A DNA stretch of 64,000 nucleotides from Cephalopachus bancanus. Lineage: Eukaryota > Chordata > Mammalia > Primates > Tarsiidae. The DNA is taken from positions 3,038,001 to 3,102,000 of the forward strand of contig JAPVLO010000133.1 in assembly GCA_027257055.1 (NCBI GenBank), in the 5' to 3' direction. This document shows, in pieces, positions 1 through 12,105 of the stretch; positions within the stretch are counted from its first letter, which is position 1, and the number at the start of each line of letters is the position of its first letter. The translations under genes were made by a program, and so were the position numbers. The notes below the pieces were generated by a model. That model ran no database searches, had not been told where the DNA came from, and worked only from the letters and a program-made list of their open reading frames with translations.

Positions 1-29
1 TAACTCACATAGCTACCATTTTTTACATT

Positions 30-193
30 TAGCAGTTTACATGTGTTATTGTATTCTGTCTTTCATGACAAGGAGACTGAAACTAGAGCTTTTAAACTAC
101 TTGCCCAAGGTCAGACACCTGCCAAGTCCTGCAACTAGAATTTGAACAAAAGTCTGCCTATGTAGAAAACCAACAAGCTTGCTATTTTCCATA
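30..193 (-). repeat. MIR SINE, antisense
   Basis: Reads as the complement of MIR: a degenerate 'aaggagactgaaactagag' (from gaggaaactgaggc), then 'acttgcccaaggtcagac' and 'aatttgaac'. This is the classic core and 3' half of an ancient mammalian-wide tRNA-derived SINE. It is heavily diverged, so the ends are approximate. Confidence 0.75.
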
Positions 194-399
194 TTACTTT
201 CCAATAATATAAAAAGGGAATTTTGTGTAATATATGGCTTGAAAATGAACAAATGTATTGTTTTCATTAAAAAAGATATTCGTAATTACTATAAAAATCT
301 GAAAAATGTTTATACATATACAGTCTGTGACAACATATGGCAATACAGTCATATTATATAATATAAGCAATTTGGAGTGCATTTCTATACCTAATGAAT

Positions 400-660
400 G
401 CTTTGTAAATATAATTTTTAATGACTGCTTCATGTTCTTTCCAGTTGGTAGACCATAATCAATATACTCTATTGTTGGAAATGTAGGTGGTTTTACATTC
501 TTTACCAACATAGAAAATGTTGAAATTCATTTTGTATCCCCAGTAAATAGGATTATTGGGCTAAACTATTGAAGGGGTTTTTTTATGCATTTTGCCAAAT
601 TGCTGTCATAGGAAGTACTAGTTTAATTCTCTTTAATAATAACGAGATGGTTGTTTCACT
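400..660 (-). repeat. Ancient L1M 3' region, antisense
   Basis: Contains worn versions of the antisense L1 motifs: 'taatgactgcttcatgtt', 'ctattgttggaaatgtagg', and 'ttgccaaattgctgtc'. These occur in this order near the end of ORF2 in old L1M elements. Strongly diverged, with no open frame left. Confidence 0.55.
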
Positions 661-1770
661 GCTGCATTTTAATATTGTTTAAGAGCAATCTCTACTTTAC
701 AAATGCTCATTAGAATGCAGCCTTGGTCTTACTGTGACCAACTACAATTTAATTTACTCAAACCCCTATCTTCAGGTATTAAGTGATTCCAAAAAGAGTT
801 AAGCTCTTTCTACAGAACCCTGATTAAACAGTGAAAAAGTGTGTGTGTTTGTTGATATTATAAAGTATTGTTCTTATTAATAAAGCTTTCAGGGGAATAT
901 GTTTCTGCCTTAAGGCTAAATCTTAGTTTACTTACCACTCCTTAATTAAGAGTTCCTGATAAGATCAGTAAAATAAATCAACCACTGTTTATATCTGAGG
1001 CTGCTTGGCTATCATGCTCTGGTTTTGGCCTCACATTTATTGTAAGGAGCCAGAACCAACACGTTAACTAAGAGTTATTTGTAGATTAAATAGATATTAT
1101 ATATTCCATAAAGATAGATCACTACTTTCCAAAGTATGTATAATAATATTGTGAAAAATACAAATTTGCTTCAAAGCATTGCTGAATTCATAATAGCTTT
1201 TGTCGTCAAATGTCTTCTTAGACAATGCTAAAAATGCATCGCTATTAGGGGTTTTAGAGATGTGGGAACATTACAAGGTTTTCATCATATTCAAAAAGAC
1301 ACTGCTTAACTAGATTTCAGAGCACACGTGTAAATTTGGTGGTGTTAGGCAGGGCACGCGCTTGCTGAACGCATTCAGCCAAATGCCAATCAAGCAGACT
1401 TTCTTTAGCTTGTATTAGCCTGGAGTAAAAATTGAATTATCTACCCCTTTCTGAGATGTTCATGAACTGTCTTCTTTCAGTGAGGGAGGTTGCAACAATT
1501 TAAAATTAAAAATTGACAATGGCACCCACATTCAGATCCAACATTTTTTTTAAGCCCACAGTATGAATTTAGATGTGCCCAATCTCTGACATTGATCTCA
1601 GATATTTCTCACAATAGAAATCAAAGGTACATATAGTCAGTGCAGGGTCAAAATGAATTATAAGGAAGCTGAGCTTCCACCAGCTGATGGAGGGTTTGGA
1701 ATTCCTTGCAATCATTTGGATATACTCAAAGCCTGACTGACAATGCTAAGGCAGACACTAGGCAAGAAAA
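661..1770. other. AT-rich unique DNA, nothing recognised
   Basis: No gene, RNA or repeat family that I recognise. No open frame here resembles a protein, and no splice-bounded exon stands out. Confidence 0.5.
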
Positions 1771-1782
1771 AAGAAGGCCAGT

Positions 1783-1920
1783 TTGTTTCTTGTTTCTTTT
1801 GGTAGATATGGAGTTTCACTATGTTGCCAGGTCTGGTTTCGGATTCCTGGAGTCAAGCCATTCCCTTCATTGGTCATCCAAAGAGCTGGGATTACAGGCA
1901 TGAGCCACCACATTTGGCCC
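1783..1920 (-). repeat. Alu left-monomer (FLAM-like) SINE
   Basis: A single antisense Alu monomer: 'gttgccaggtctgg', 'caaagagctgggattacagg', 'catgagccacca'. The A-rich tail is the complement of 1783-1800. It is flanked by an imperfect 14-base target duplication, aagaaggccagttt (1771-1784) and aagaagaccaattt (1921-1934). The length of one monomer and the presence of duplications suggest a free left monomer rather than a broken dimer. Confidence 0.75.
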
Positions 1921-1934
1921 AAGAAGACCAATTT

Positions 1935-2640
1935 TTATAAAGAGAAATGGAAGTGCTGTCACTCAACCCTGCTGTGAGACCATGAAACCTTACAGCTTGT
2001 TTGTAGGGAGGAGTAGTGAAACAGGAAATTGTTAATGCAATACATATGGATGAAAAGAGGAAGTGTAAGGATATCAAGAAAAGATGCAGAGATTGTAATC
2101 TTTACCCAAAGCCACTACAACAGGGACTAAAGGGTACAGAGTAGACATTCAAGAAGAGTAGGCATTCAAGAAGTGACATGTCCCTTAATTAATTATAGAC
2201 TTGGGCTTGATTAGCTTTGAGAAAGCTTGTGAAGAAAAAAAGTGGAGTTAGCCCATATCATTTCGTTAGCAGCCATCATTTTTTTTCTCACCAGCTTTGA
2301 ACAGCCAGTACATTTATTTCTAATAAATCGTGGTCGTTATCCCATATAGTGTGGGTTGGAAACATGAGGTCATCCTTTCAAAATTTTATAAAACTTATTT
2401 CTTAGGTATTTATATTGCATTACACACATTATATCTTTAAGCCTTATAATGTCTGTGTTCAGCATACAAGAATTTCCAGAGCCTATGTGGACATAGCTTT
2501 AAAAAAATTCATTTCTAAATCCTCAACTTCCAAATATACTCTTTATTAATACTAAGTTGCTTAACTAGCACCCGGATCTTGATTTCCAAATACTATACTC
2601 CAATAAAAGAAACCAGGCTCCTTGAAGAAATGACTAAGTG
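1935..2640. other. Unique DNA, nothing recognised
   Basis: No gene seen. A short 18-base tandem unit (gtaGRCATTCAAGAAGA) is repeated near 2140-2175. The rest is AT-rich with no recognisable family. Confidence 0.45.
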
Positions 2641-2659
2641 TCTGAGTCAAGAGATAGAG

Positions 2660-2765
2660 CAGAAAAAATAAGGAAGTGGAAAGAAAGAAAGAGAAAGAGA
2701 AAAAGAAGGAAAGAAAATGAAGGATGATAGAAGGGAGAGCAAGAGAAAGAATGAAAGCATATCAA
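2660..2765. repeat. Purine-rich GA/GAAA tract
   Basis: A run of about 100 bases made almost only of A and G (gaaagaaagagaaagagaaa and similar). Low-complexity, imperfect, no coding meaning. Confidence 0.8.
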
Positions 2766-3149
2766 AAGGACACAGAAGGCAATCTGAAAGGGTTCTCAAT
2801 GGCCAAGAGTGGAAGAAATTAAGCAACAAAATAAGTAACAATAGTATTGGTGTATAACCCAAAGAATAAAATGAATATTCATGAATCTGTACTGATATAA
2901 ACAAATGATTAAATAAAATAAGTAAACAGAGAAGAGACAAATCTTCCTTATATAGTTGCTTGGCTATGAATAAAGCCAAGCAGGAAGGAGTGAAACAGAT
3001 AATCACCATTAGAATACCACAGTCATAATTGTGGCAGATAAGATCTACTGATGCATGCTAAAATTAGTGGATCAAATTTTAATGAAAAATGGGATTGTTG
3101 AATGGCCTCAAAGAACCTCCTGCAAAGCAGGTATTAATAACTATGGTGG

Positions 3150-3742
3150 TCTGAACATATATCCACACTGATAATCCTCCCCCTAAGGAGGCGGAACTCA
3201 ATTCTTTCCCCCTTGAATATGAGCTGAACTTAGTGACTTTCTTCCAAACAGAAGATGGAAAGAAAAGCAGTAACTTGACAGTTAAGAAACCTGGCATATC
3301 CCATTTGTCAAACTGATTAAAGTTAACATCACCAGTGATACGTCACGTGGGTACCAGGTAACCCCTGATATGATGCAATGAGAATATTTCACATATTAAA
3401 CATGCATAACTCCAATCTACCCATGAGACAATACAAGGTTGACTCACTGACAGGCATTCTATAAAACACATAACAAGTTCTCTCCAAAAAGCATCAAGGT
3501 CATGAAAAACAAGGAAAGACCAAGCCACCATCACAGACGGAAGAGTCTAAGAAGACAAGGGAACTAAATGTAGCATGTGATCCTGAAGAAAAAGGACATT
3601 AGTGGGGGGAAAAGCAAAGAAATATGTACCAATCTGTAAAGTTGGAATTGTGTTAATAAAGTCTGTACAATGTTGATCTCTTAGTTGTGATAAATATACC
3701 ATGGTTGTGTGGCATATGAATATTAGCAAAAGCTGGGTGGCT
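3150..3742 (+). repeat. Ancient L1M 3' UTR
   Basis: The order of motifs matches the remembered 3' UTR of ancient L1M elements: 'agaaacctggcatat', 'aaagttaacatcaccagtga', 'cctgatatgatg', 'ggcattctataaaac', 'tcaaggtcatgaaaaac', 'gaactaaatgtagcatgtga', 'aaaaggacattagtgg', 'aataaagtctgtac'. It ends at 'aagctgggtg', short of the true 3' end. The exact subfamily is not determined. Confidence 0.6.
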
Positions 3743-3990
3743 CACAAGGACACAGTTTAGCCTGTGAATTCCAGAAGAGATCCTGGAACCCAAGACCCAA
3801 GCAGATCACCTGAGCAGTGCTTTTCCCCCTTCTCTGGTTTCTTTCTCATGAGCACAGTTTGAGGGTGGCCAGACAAGCCTTCAAAACAGTCCAGGTTCTG
3901 TGTGAGCAAGGTGGGTAACTCCTCCAGCCTGTTGGTCCTCAAAGTGCCATCCACAAATTGGTTTACCAAAGCCTTTTGGAAGCTGCTGGT
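3743..3990. other. Short unclassified gap
   Basis: About 250 bases between the L1M 3' UTR and the next L1. Moderately GC-rich; I see no gene and no family I can name. Confidence 0.4.
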
Positions 3991-4318
3991 GATGCTAGGT
4001 TTTTTTTTAATTGTGGTAAAATATATACATCATAAAACTGACCATTTTAACCATTTTTAAGTGTATAGCTCAACAGATAAGTGCAGTCACATTGTCATAC
4101 AGTCAACCTCCAGCAACCTTTCTTTCTTGCAAAACCAAAATTCAAAACAGCTCCCCATTATGAGGAGTTTCTCATTAAAATTTTAAAGGGAGAGCTTAAC
4201 CCATTAGATAATAACTCCTCATTCTCCCTCCCCTCGTTCCCTGGAAATTACCCCTTCTACTTTCTGTCTGCGAACTGAACTACTTAGTACAATTGGAATC
4301 ATACAGTAACTGTCTTTT

Positions 4319-4610
4319 TTTTTTTTTTTTTTTTTGAGTTGGAATCTCACTCTGTCGCCCAGACTGGAGTGCAGTGGCCGCTTCCGGCCACCGCAGCCTC
4401 GACCTGCTGGGCTCCGGCGATCCTTCCACCTCAGCCTTCCAAGTAGCCGGAATTACAGGCATGCGCTACCACTCTGGGCTAATTTTTTGGTTTATTGTAG
4501 AGATGAGGTCTCGCTGCCCAAGCGGGTCTCGAACCCGCGGGCTCAGGCAATTCACTCACCTCAGCCTCCCAAAGGCGAGGGATTACAGGCTGAGCCACCG
4601 AGCCCGGCTT
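4319..4610 (-). mobile_element. Young lineage-specific Alu
   Basis: Complete dimeric Alu, antisense, with poly-T (tail) from about 4316 to 4335. A 13-base target duplication gtaactgtctttt lies at 4306-4318 and 4611-4623. It carries the window's diagnostic set: gagttggaatctcac at the 3' end, ttccaagtagccggaattac, and 'gggtctcgaacccgcgggct', where the left monomer's pol III B box reads GGGTTCGAGACC on the minus strand. The 'ggattacaggctgagccacc' head is one base shorter than human. Confidence 0.93.
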
Positions 4611-4698
4611 GTAACTGTCTTTTGGTGACTGACTTGTTTCACTTAGCTGAGTCCACAAGGGTCATCATGTTGAAGCTTGTGTCAGAATGTCCTTCCTT

Positions 4699-4995
4699 TT
4701 TTTTTTTTTTTTTTTTTTTTGAGTTGGAGTCTCACTCAGTCGCCCAGACTGGAGTGCAGTGGCCGCTCCCAGCCACCGCAGCCTCGCCTGCTGGGCTCCG
4801 GCGATCCTTCCGCCTCCGCCTTCCGAGTAGCCCGGAATTACAGGCATGCGCTACCACGACCGGCTGATTTGTTTATTTATTGTAGAGATGAGGTCTCACT
4901 GCCCAGGCAGGTCTCGAACCCGCGGGCTCAGGCAATCCACTCACCTCAGCCTCCCAAAGGCGCGGGATTACAGGCTGAGCCACCGAGCCTGGCTT
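4699..4995 (-). mobile_element. Young lineage-specific Alu, second copy in same L1
   Basis: Same subfamily and orientation as the copy about 90 bases upstream. Target duplication tgtccttcctt lies at 4688-4698 and 4996-5006. It keeps the B box, the short head ('ggattacaggctgagccacc') and the gagttggagtctcac end. The high similarity of the two neighbouring copies points to recent activity. Confidence 0.93.
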
Positions 4996-5345
4996 TGTCC
5001 TTCCTTCTAAAGACTGACTGGTCTCTCAGTGTATGTGTATGCCACATTTTTTTATTCATTTATCCATCAGTAGGTGCTTGTGTTGCTTCTGCCTTTTGGC
5101 TATTGTAAATAATGCCGCTGTGAATGTGGGTGTATAAATATCTCTTTGAGAGCTTGCTCTCCAGTCCTTTCAGGTATATTCCCAGGAGTGGAATTGCTAG
5201 ATCATATGGTAATTTTATTTTTAATTTTTTTGAGGAAATGCCATACTGTTTTCCATAGTGGCTGCAGCATTTTACATTCCCATCAACAGTGCAGAAGAGT
5301 TCTAATTTCTCCATATCCTCACCCGTGCTTGTTGCTTTTTGTTTT

Positions 5346-5985
5346 TGTTTTTGTTTTGGGGATATTATTATATTTCATACAATCAAACTGGGAAATCCAC
5401 AGCACATGAGACTAGAAATTCCCTCACTGTTGAGCCAATCACAAATTTCCTGTGTTCTAGTCTCTTCTTGTGCAAAACTGGGATTTTTTGTTTCTACTTA
5501 TCTTAGAGAATAAGAACAAAATTATTTGCTCCATCAGCACAAGAGGAAGGATATACCCAAGATTGCTGTTGTAGAAATGGCAGGATATTGCTAGGAGTGT
5601 GTGAAGGAGAAAGAGGAGAATGGAGGGAGCCATGTGAACACAATTAGAGGCTTGAGGGAGGCTGAGCAGGAGCCATGAAGAAAAACAGAGAAACACATGG
5701 TACATGATGCTCCTCCCTGCTTCAGGTGAGTAGCCAATAGCAAAAAGGAAGACTCCTGGAGAAAAGGCACTCACCTTGCTGGTCTCTGACTGTGTAATCC
5801 CTGATCCAGCCCTGGCCTCTGATGGGAGGTTTGTCCCATCAAGGCTGAGTGCCCAGTCACACCTCCAGATTACACCTATGTGGAGCTCAAGCTCTTGGCA
5901 CTAGAACAGTCGGGAGAAATGCAGCAGCCCGAGGTGAGGAGCTGAGACGCATCAGTCATCTGCAAGGGTAACTTCCCCCTCTCCC
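5346..5985. other. Mostly unique DNA, one arm of a direct repeat
   Basis: No gene seen. Positions about 5848-5945 are an imperfect copy of about 7232-7332 (see the paired feature). The rest is unassigned. Confidence 0.5.
5848..5945 (+). repeat. Direct repeat, copy 1 (unknown family)
   Basis: Matches 7232-7332 in the same orientation. Shared text includes 'ccagattacacct', 'gagctcaagctcttggc', 'gcagcagccc' and 'aggtgaggagctgaga'. I do not recognise the family. Two LTRs of a lost provirus, two copies of one repeat, or a local duplication could all explain it. Confidence 0.75.
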
Positions 5986-6315
5986 AAGTGTCTAATCACA
6001 TGTCATCTTCCTAAGCCTGCCCTGACAACCCTATTTAAATGTATGACCCCCAGCCAGACCCCCTAGAACACTTGATTGTTCCCCCTTCTTAATTTGTATT
6101 TTTCTCATGGTTTCTACTGCCTTCTCAGAGGTGATGTGATTTGTTTATTACATCATGACTTGTTGTTTATCACTTATCTCCCTCCACTAGGATATCAGCC
6201 TTACAGAGGCAGGAATCTTTGTCAGTTCCATTCCTGTATGACACACAAGCTAACAAAAGAATGTTAGCACACAGCAAGTATTTAATGAATATCTGTTGAA
6301 TAAAATAATGAAAGA
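5985..6315 (+). repeat. L2 LINE 3' end
   Basis: Follows the L2 3' UTR order: 'aagcctgccctgacaaccct', 'ttgtttattacatcatgac', 'tccctccactaggatatc', 'agaggcaggaatctttg', then 'gcaagtatttaatgaatat' and 'gttgaataaaataatgaaag'. This is the conserved tail of an ancient CR1-clade LINE. Confidence 0.8.
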
Positions 6316-6337
6316 AGGAAAGGTCAGCATGTGAAAA

Positions 6338-7500
<1,163 letters not shown>

Positions 7501-7507
7501 AGTTAAA

Positions 7508-7955
7508 TAGTTTGCATCAAAACATGGAACCAACTGCGCTACCCATCGAAACTGGACTGGATTTTTTAAAAAGTGGTACATATACACGATGGAATAATAC
7601 ACAGCCATAAAGAAGAACAAAATTATGGACTTCACAGCAATTTGGATGGATTTAGACTCTATCATACTCAATGATCTATCACAGAAGCAAAGAACTGAGT
7701 ACCACATGTTCTCACTCATAAGCAGACCCTGAACATCAACCATAATACAGTAAGAAAGGGATTGGCAGCAGTGGGGATTGGCAGCAGGGGAAGGAGGGGG
7801 GCACATAATACCAATAAGTGTACCCGATCTCAAACCCAGGTGAAGTGGGGACCAAAGGGAGGCCCCAACTTTACCTGTATGATGACCACTTATATACCTA
7901 AATCTGAATTGTACCCCACATCTTTAAAATTTTTAAAATAAATAAATACATATAT
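7508..7955 (+). mobile_element. L1 3' end (ORF2 terminus, 3' UTR, A tail)
   Basis: 5'-truncated L1 in sense. The end of ORF2 reads 'aacatggaaccaactg', 'gtggtacatatacacgatgg', 'cagccataaagaagaac' and 'gttctcactcataagc'. The 3' UTR has a G-rich stretch (7769-7802) and 'ctgaattgtaccccaca', followed by an A/T-rich tail. The same UTR recurs at 37020, 46575, 52150, 54695 and 57180, which marks one lineage family. Confidence 0.9.
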
Positions 7956-7959
7956 TAAA

Positions 7960-8950
7960 AACAGATAGATGCATTTGTCTACAGATGAGAGATAATAACC
8001 ATATAAATAAAATTTGAAATAACCACTTTATAGTGTAGAGCAATTCAGTATCAATAAATACTTTAAATTTCATGTCATGGTTAATTTTGTTCCTAAATCT
8101 ATCAACAAAAAGTCAAAATTTAAAAGAAAAGATATATTTTAAGCAGAAATTAATGAATAAAAAATTGAAAAATGAAAACAAATAAAAAATTTTAAAAACA
8201 GTTTGCATCTTCCCTACCTGGAAGGCAGCCTTGAAGGAGCGAATGAGGAGGAAATGGAGATAAGTATGGTTTTTAAAAGGGAAGCAATAGACAGTGAGAG
8301 CCAATCAGAAGATAATTTGCCATTGGGATAAGAATATCCTGGAGCCAATGATCCATAAATGAACCAATCACTGTCACCTTAAATGCTCCAACACACTTGA
8401 TCCAGAGATCAAAGAATATGGCAGAGAGTTTATGAACCAAGTCTCTCGAGTCTTTCTGAAGGGGTGGTCACATTACAGTTGTCACTTATCAAGCTAAGCA
8501 GCAAGTAGAGCAGGGAACTTGACGTTAGGCGGAGTTATGGCAGGAGTAGATGGTAGTAAACCACTTGCCCTGACTCTCATTAGGGGGCGAAGAAAAACCA
8601 AAGTGCCTGCTTTGGACCAATCGTGCTCCCTCACTCAGTGTCATTTGGTGTCGGAGATTAGCCATTTCAGTCACTGATGGGGACCACTGCACAAGGCGCA
8701 GGAAGGCAAAGATCCTGAAGGATCTTCCACCTCCTCTTTCAAGGTCCAACAAGAAGGAGGGAGAAGAGGTGGAAATGGGAGCAAAAAAATAAGCGGTTGA
8801 GGTTTGGAGAATCTGGCTGGTCCATGCCAATAGCGATGAGAGGTTTGGTTCGCACAGATAGTTTAGTTCAAACAGGCAGGGAATGAGTTAAGGTGGAAAG
8901 GAATGTGAGAATCAACAGGAATTTCACTAGGAGAAATGAAAACAGTAGCG
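7960..8950. other. AT-rich then unique DNA
   Basis: 7960-8310 is AT-rich and featureless. 8320-8890 is more balanced, with no recognised family and no convincing coding frame; an old LTR is possible but I cannot support it. Confidence 0.4.
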
Positions 8951-8953
8951 AGA

Positions 8954-8998
8954 ACATAGCTAATGTAAATCTAGCTAACGTAAATCTAGCTAACATAG
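8954..8998 (+). repeat. Three-unit 15-base tandem repeat
   Basis: The unit agctaaYgtaaatct occurs twice exactly apart from one base, then a partial third unit (agctaacatagaggg). A very short minisatellite just before a CA/GA microsatellite. Confidence 0.8.
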
Positions 8999-9007
8999 AG
9001 GGAGACA

Positions 9008-9050
9008 CTCATACACACACTCACACACACACAGAGAGAGAGAGAGAGAA
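9008..9050 (+). repeat. CA then GA dinucleotide microsatellite
   Basis: A short compound tract: interrupted (CA)n to about 9032 followed by (GA)n to about 9050. Confidence 0.9.
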
Positions 9051-9454
9051 ACCACAGACACGTCTGCTGCCTCAGTCTGCCTGCTCCGGTGTTAGAATCT
9101 GTGCCAGTTTCTCCCAGACTGAGTTGACTCCAGTGCATCCTCCTCAATCACCGCCCTCATCAAGTGGCACATGATTGATTGTTTCCTTGTCGGTGTACCT
9201 CTTCAGTCTTAATTCTTTGAAACTTCAACTCTTCTTTTGCATCAGTGTCTAATTCAAAGTAGAGTCTCAGTAAAGAGATGTTCATTAAAGGAATGAATCA
9301 ACTATTATTTCCATAAAATGGAAGTGTAAATATGAGGGTAAGAACAAGCCCAGAAAAGTCAAATGTAGAGTGAAGTAGTCATGGTCAAAGGAAAAAGACA
9401 AAGCATAAGAAAATGAGAAAAGTATTACTAAAAATACAGATTTTTTTGTTTTCA
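9051..9454. other. Unique DNA, nothing recognised
   Basis: About 400 bases without a recognisable gene or repeat. Confidence 0.4.
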
Positions 9455-9566
9455 TACCAAGAGATTTTTATTCAAGCTTTCTGGCTAGCACTTCAATTCT
9501 GGCTCCAGGTTTAGCAAGTAACAGCTCTCCCAGGAAATTCTCATCATCGAACAATTTCTTCACATT
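9455..9566 (-). pseudogene. Possible terminal exon or 5'-truncated retrocopy
   Basis: On the minus strand, a 32-codon open stretch ends with Ala-Arg-Lys-Leu-Glu and a TAA stop at 9468-9470 that overlaps an AATAAA signal (9467-9472). It begins right after ctgtttcctcag, a fair splice acceptor (AG at 9567-9568). The peptide is rich in charged residues and looks like a real C-terminus: KKLFDDENFLGELLLAKPG in the middle. An A-rich stretch (about 9439-9454 on the minus strand) follows the signal and could be an eroded poly-A tail, which would favour a truncated retrocopy. I do not recognise the parent protein. Either a genuine last exon with an extremely short 3' UTR or a retrocopy fits. Confidence 0.4.
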
Positions 9567-9569
9567 CTG

Positions 9570-11020
9570 AGGAAACAGTATTTTCTGTTTTCAGTTATGT
9601 TATTCAGAAAAACTTTCAGTCAAGAATAAGAAAATAATGAAGATAGTTCAGACATGCAAATATGTGTTCATGGAGCCAGTGATTCTAACTGAGTGGTAGG
9701 TTTGACAGGAGTCAGATGACCATGCACTCTAAAAATCTCTTCTAGAACTTCTTATACAGATAACCCACAGACCATGCTTTATGGAAAAGCTACTGCACAT
9801 CTATTGAACTGCAGACAGCAAACCCCATCCTGACCAACTGCCTGATGAGGAAAATTGTATCCAGGGGCATGCAAAAACCATCCAGAATGTTCACTAGTAA
9901 GTGTGTTCTCCTGAGCAGCAGGGGCAAATAACATTATTCAGTGCCACTGGGGTGTCTGGTTGAGAGGGAAACCAGGAGCAACTCTCGGGCATCACCAAGA
10001 CCAGTGGACATGGTGGGTCAGACACACAGTGCATGAAAGTCCTTCACAATAAGAAGCGTGTTTAATTCTTCAGAAGAAAAAAAAGGTGAATAGTCAACAA
10101 TGTCAACAAATAACCAAATATGCCTCATAAGGAAATTTATTGATTTTCTTGCATTGCTGTGTCTTTCATAACATTATTTAAGGAAGACCCTTAGAAGATT
10201 CTCCCAATATTGCTTAACAGAGGTGTCTTCCCAAGACTCAGATCAAGCAATCCAAATGAAAGGACATTTCAGAACTTTTAATCACCACATGAAAAATAAT
10301 GATACTAAGTAAGACATGGCAAGATGGGAACAGTGCACCTTGAACTCAACCTGGAATAATCTAGAAATAGCTTAATAGTTTGATGTCATGAATAGTTCTG
10401 CCAAGAGTAAATTTCCATGAGGGTGGTTGGGCTTTAAGAGGATTGTTTGTTTGTTTGTTTGTTTTTTGCATTGTTGCCAGGAGGAGAAACCCATGGTGTC
10501 TATCTTGACTATTCCTCTCTGATCCAGTTTCATGAACGCTCTTCAAACTCTAAGTCCCTCAAAAGATGAGGAGCTATTTTTCCAAAGAACTTTGAGAAAT
10601 TCACAGGCACAAGGAATGGTATTTGGTGTATACATGATAAGATTGTATACAAAGTAGGGAACAGGCGTTCTCTCTTTACTTCTCTAAAGACTTTAATGCA
10701 ACTCAGATCCCTTGAGACCTCAGCTGGAGCATCCACCATCTTACCGAGGGCATAAGCAACAAGGGCGGGAGGAAACAGCCACTTCAAGGACCTTCACAGG
10801 TAGCAGAAATCAATAAGGAACCAGAAGCAAAGGCAGAGAGGCTCGTGTGTGCCTCCTTGGCAGAGCTTCCTCAACACTTGGAGAACAGCTGCACATTCTG
10901 AAAGGGGAGGGGAAGTTAGACTTATGTTGCTGCTATGAATATGATCTGCAGTCATATTTATATGTAAGTGAAGCCTAGGAAAGCTCTCACTGCACAAATA
11001 TAGGAGATGTGACTTTTCCA
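9570..11020. other. Unique DNA with a TTTG microsatellite
   Basis: No gene or family recognised. 10444-10466 is a (TTTG)n run. If 9455-9566 is a real last exon, its upstream exons would lie at higher coordinates, but I see no convincing one. Confidence 0.45.
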
Positions 11021-11240
11021 GAAGACCTTCCCTCTCTAGCCCCTTAAGTCACTGGCATATTTGCAGTGCTCTAAGAAGTTGGCCACTCAGTTTTTATATC
11101 ATATTTATTGTGTGGTTTTTGCTCATTATCTGGTTTTTTATGTTTATATTTTGTCTTTTTACTTTAACTCTAAGTTCTTTGAAGGGTGGAATCACTTATT
11201 CCAATTCTCTTATGTTCCTGAAATAACTGGAAGTGTCCCG
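11020..11240 (+). repeat. L2-like 3' end (diverged)
   Basis: Worn version of the L2 tail: 'agaccttccctctctagccc', 'aactctaagttctttgaagg' (from aagctccttgagggcag) and 'tcttatgttcctg'. Weak but in the right order. Confidence 0.4.
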
Positions 11241-11960
11241 CACAGTCAGTTTAGAGCTCAGAGTACATGGTTATAAAACAAATGGAGGGTCCCCTCCCAC
11301 TCTGGGAGTTTTTCTATCCTCTCAATAAATCCTGCTTTCTAAAAAAACAAATTAATAAAATAAAACAAATGGAGAAAGGGTGCTTGAGTTATCTAAAAAA
11401 AAAATTAGAAAAAAATGAAACATGCATGTTTAAAATGTAAAGTGATGCCAGCAAGTGGTTTCAAATTAAATTTCAGAAATTAATTAAGAATCACTTAACG
11501 GCAGAGCATCCCATCAAACAGAGATGGTAGATGCATGTTAACTAGCATGGCAATTCCAACTAAGCCATGAAGGCAGGAAATAGACTCAACTGGAAAGCCA
11601 GTCCAGATCAGCTATGTCTGCTTTGAGTGAGGTATGGGGGAATTGTCACACTTATGACTCCTTTTTACCATCCTTCATTAGAGAAGAGAGATTGGAAAGT
11701 AAAGATAGAGAAGAAATAAGGTAATTACTTTTAGATGAGGTCCACTAAACCCAATAGCACTGATCAATCGTTGGAGCTACCAAAAATATACCCACGAATT
11801 TCCAAAATGTCCCTCAGGGTGACACCACCCAAATTGAGGACAAGTGCATGGAGTGATTGCTATAACAGCAGAACAGCCACCTGGAAGTTCATGGTATTCT
11901 CTCTTTCTATCAAAACAGCTAATCTCAAGAATTAGTGTCTTCCTCCAAACTTGAAAAAAT
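11240..11960. other. Unique DNA
   Basis: No gene seen. A short 'ctctcaataaatcctgct' at about 11319 resembles an LTR polyadenylation region, but the surroundings do not support an element. Confidence 0.35.
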
Positions 11961-11964
11961 GCAA

Positions 11965-12105
11965 AGGGGATGATTCCTTAGAATACAAGCTATATGATAG
12001 CACGAGTCTTTGTTTAGTTCATTTATATGTCTCAAGGTCTAGAATAAGACATGGCACTTAGGCACTCAATAGCCATTTGTAGAACAAATGAATGAACAAT
12101 TCTAT
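11965..12105 (+). repeat. L2 LINE 3' tail
   Basis: 'tagaatacaagctatatga', 'gtctagaataagacatggca', 'taggcactcaatagccattt' and 'aacaaatgaatgaac' follow the L2 terminal sequence in order. Confidence 0.7.

Larger units (their letters stand above)
3995..5345 (-). mobile_element. L1 ORF2 end and 3' UTR, split by two Alus
   Basis: Antisense L1 with very typical text: 'taaaactgaccattttaacc', 'ggaatcatacagtaac', 'ttttggctattgtaaataat', 'gtggaattgctagatcatat', 'gaggaaatgccatactgttt', 'ttccatagtggctgcagc'. The three parts (3995-4305, 4611-4698, 4996-5345) join cleanly when the two Alus are removed, so it predates both. Frames are broken. Probably an L1MA/L1MB-age element. Confidence 0.85.

Noticed and set aside
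4334..4867. 177-codon plus-strand open frame
   Set aside because: It is antisense Alu text with poly-T runs translated as Phe; no gene features.
11290..11345. LTR polyadenylation-like end (ctctcaataaatcctgct)
   Set aside because: No promoter, U3 or matching copy elsewhere in the window.
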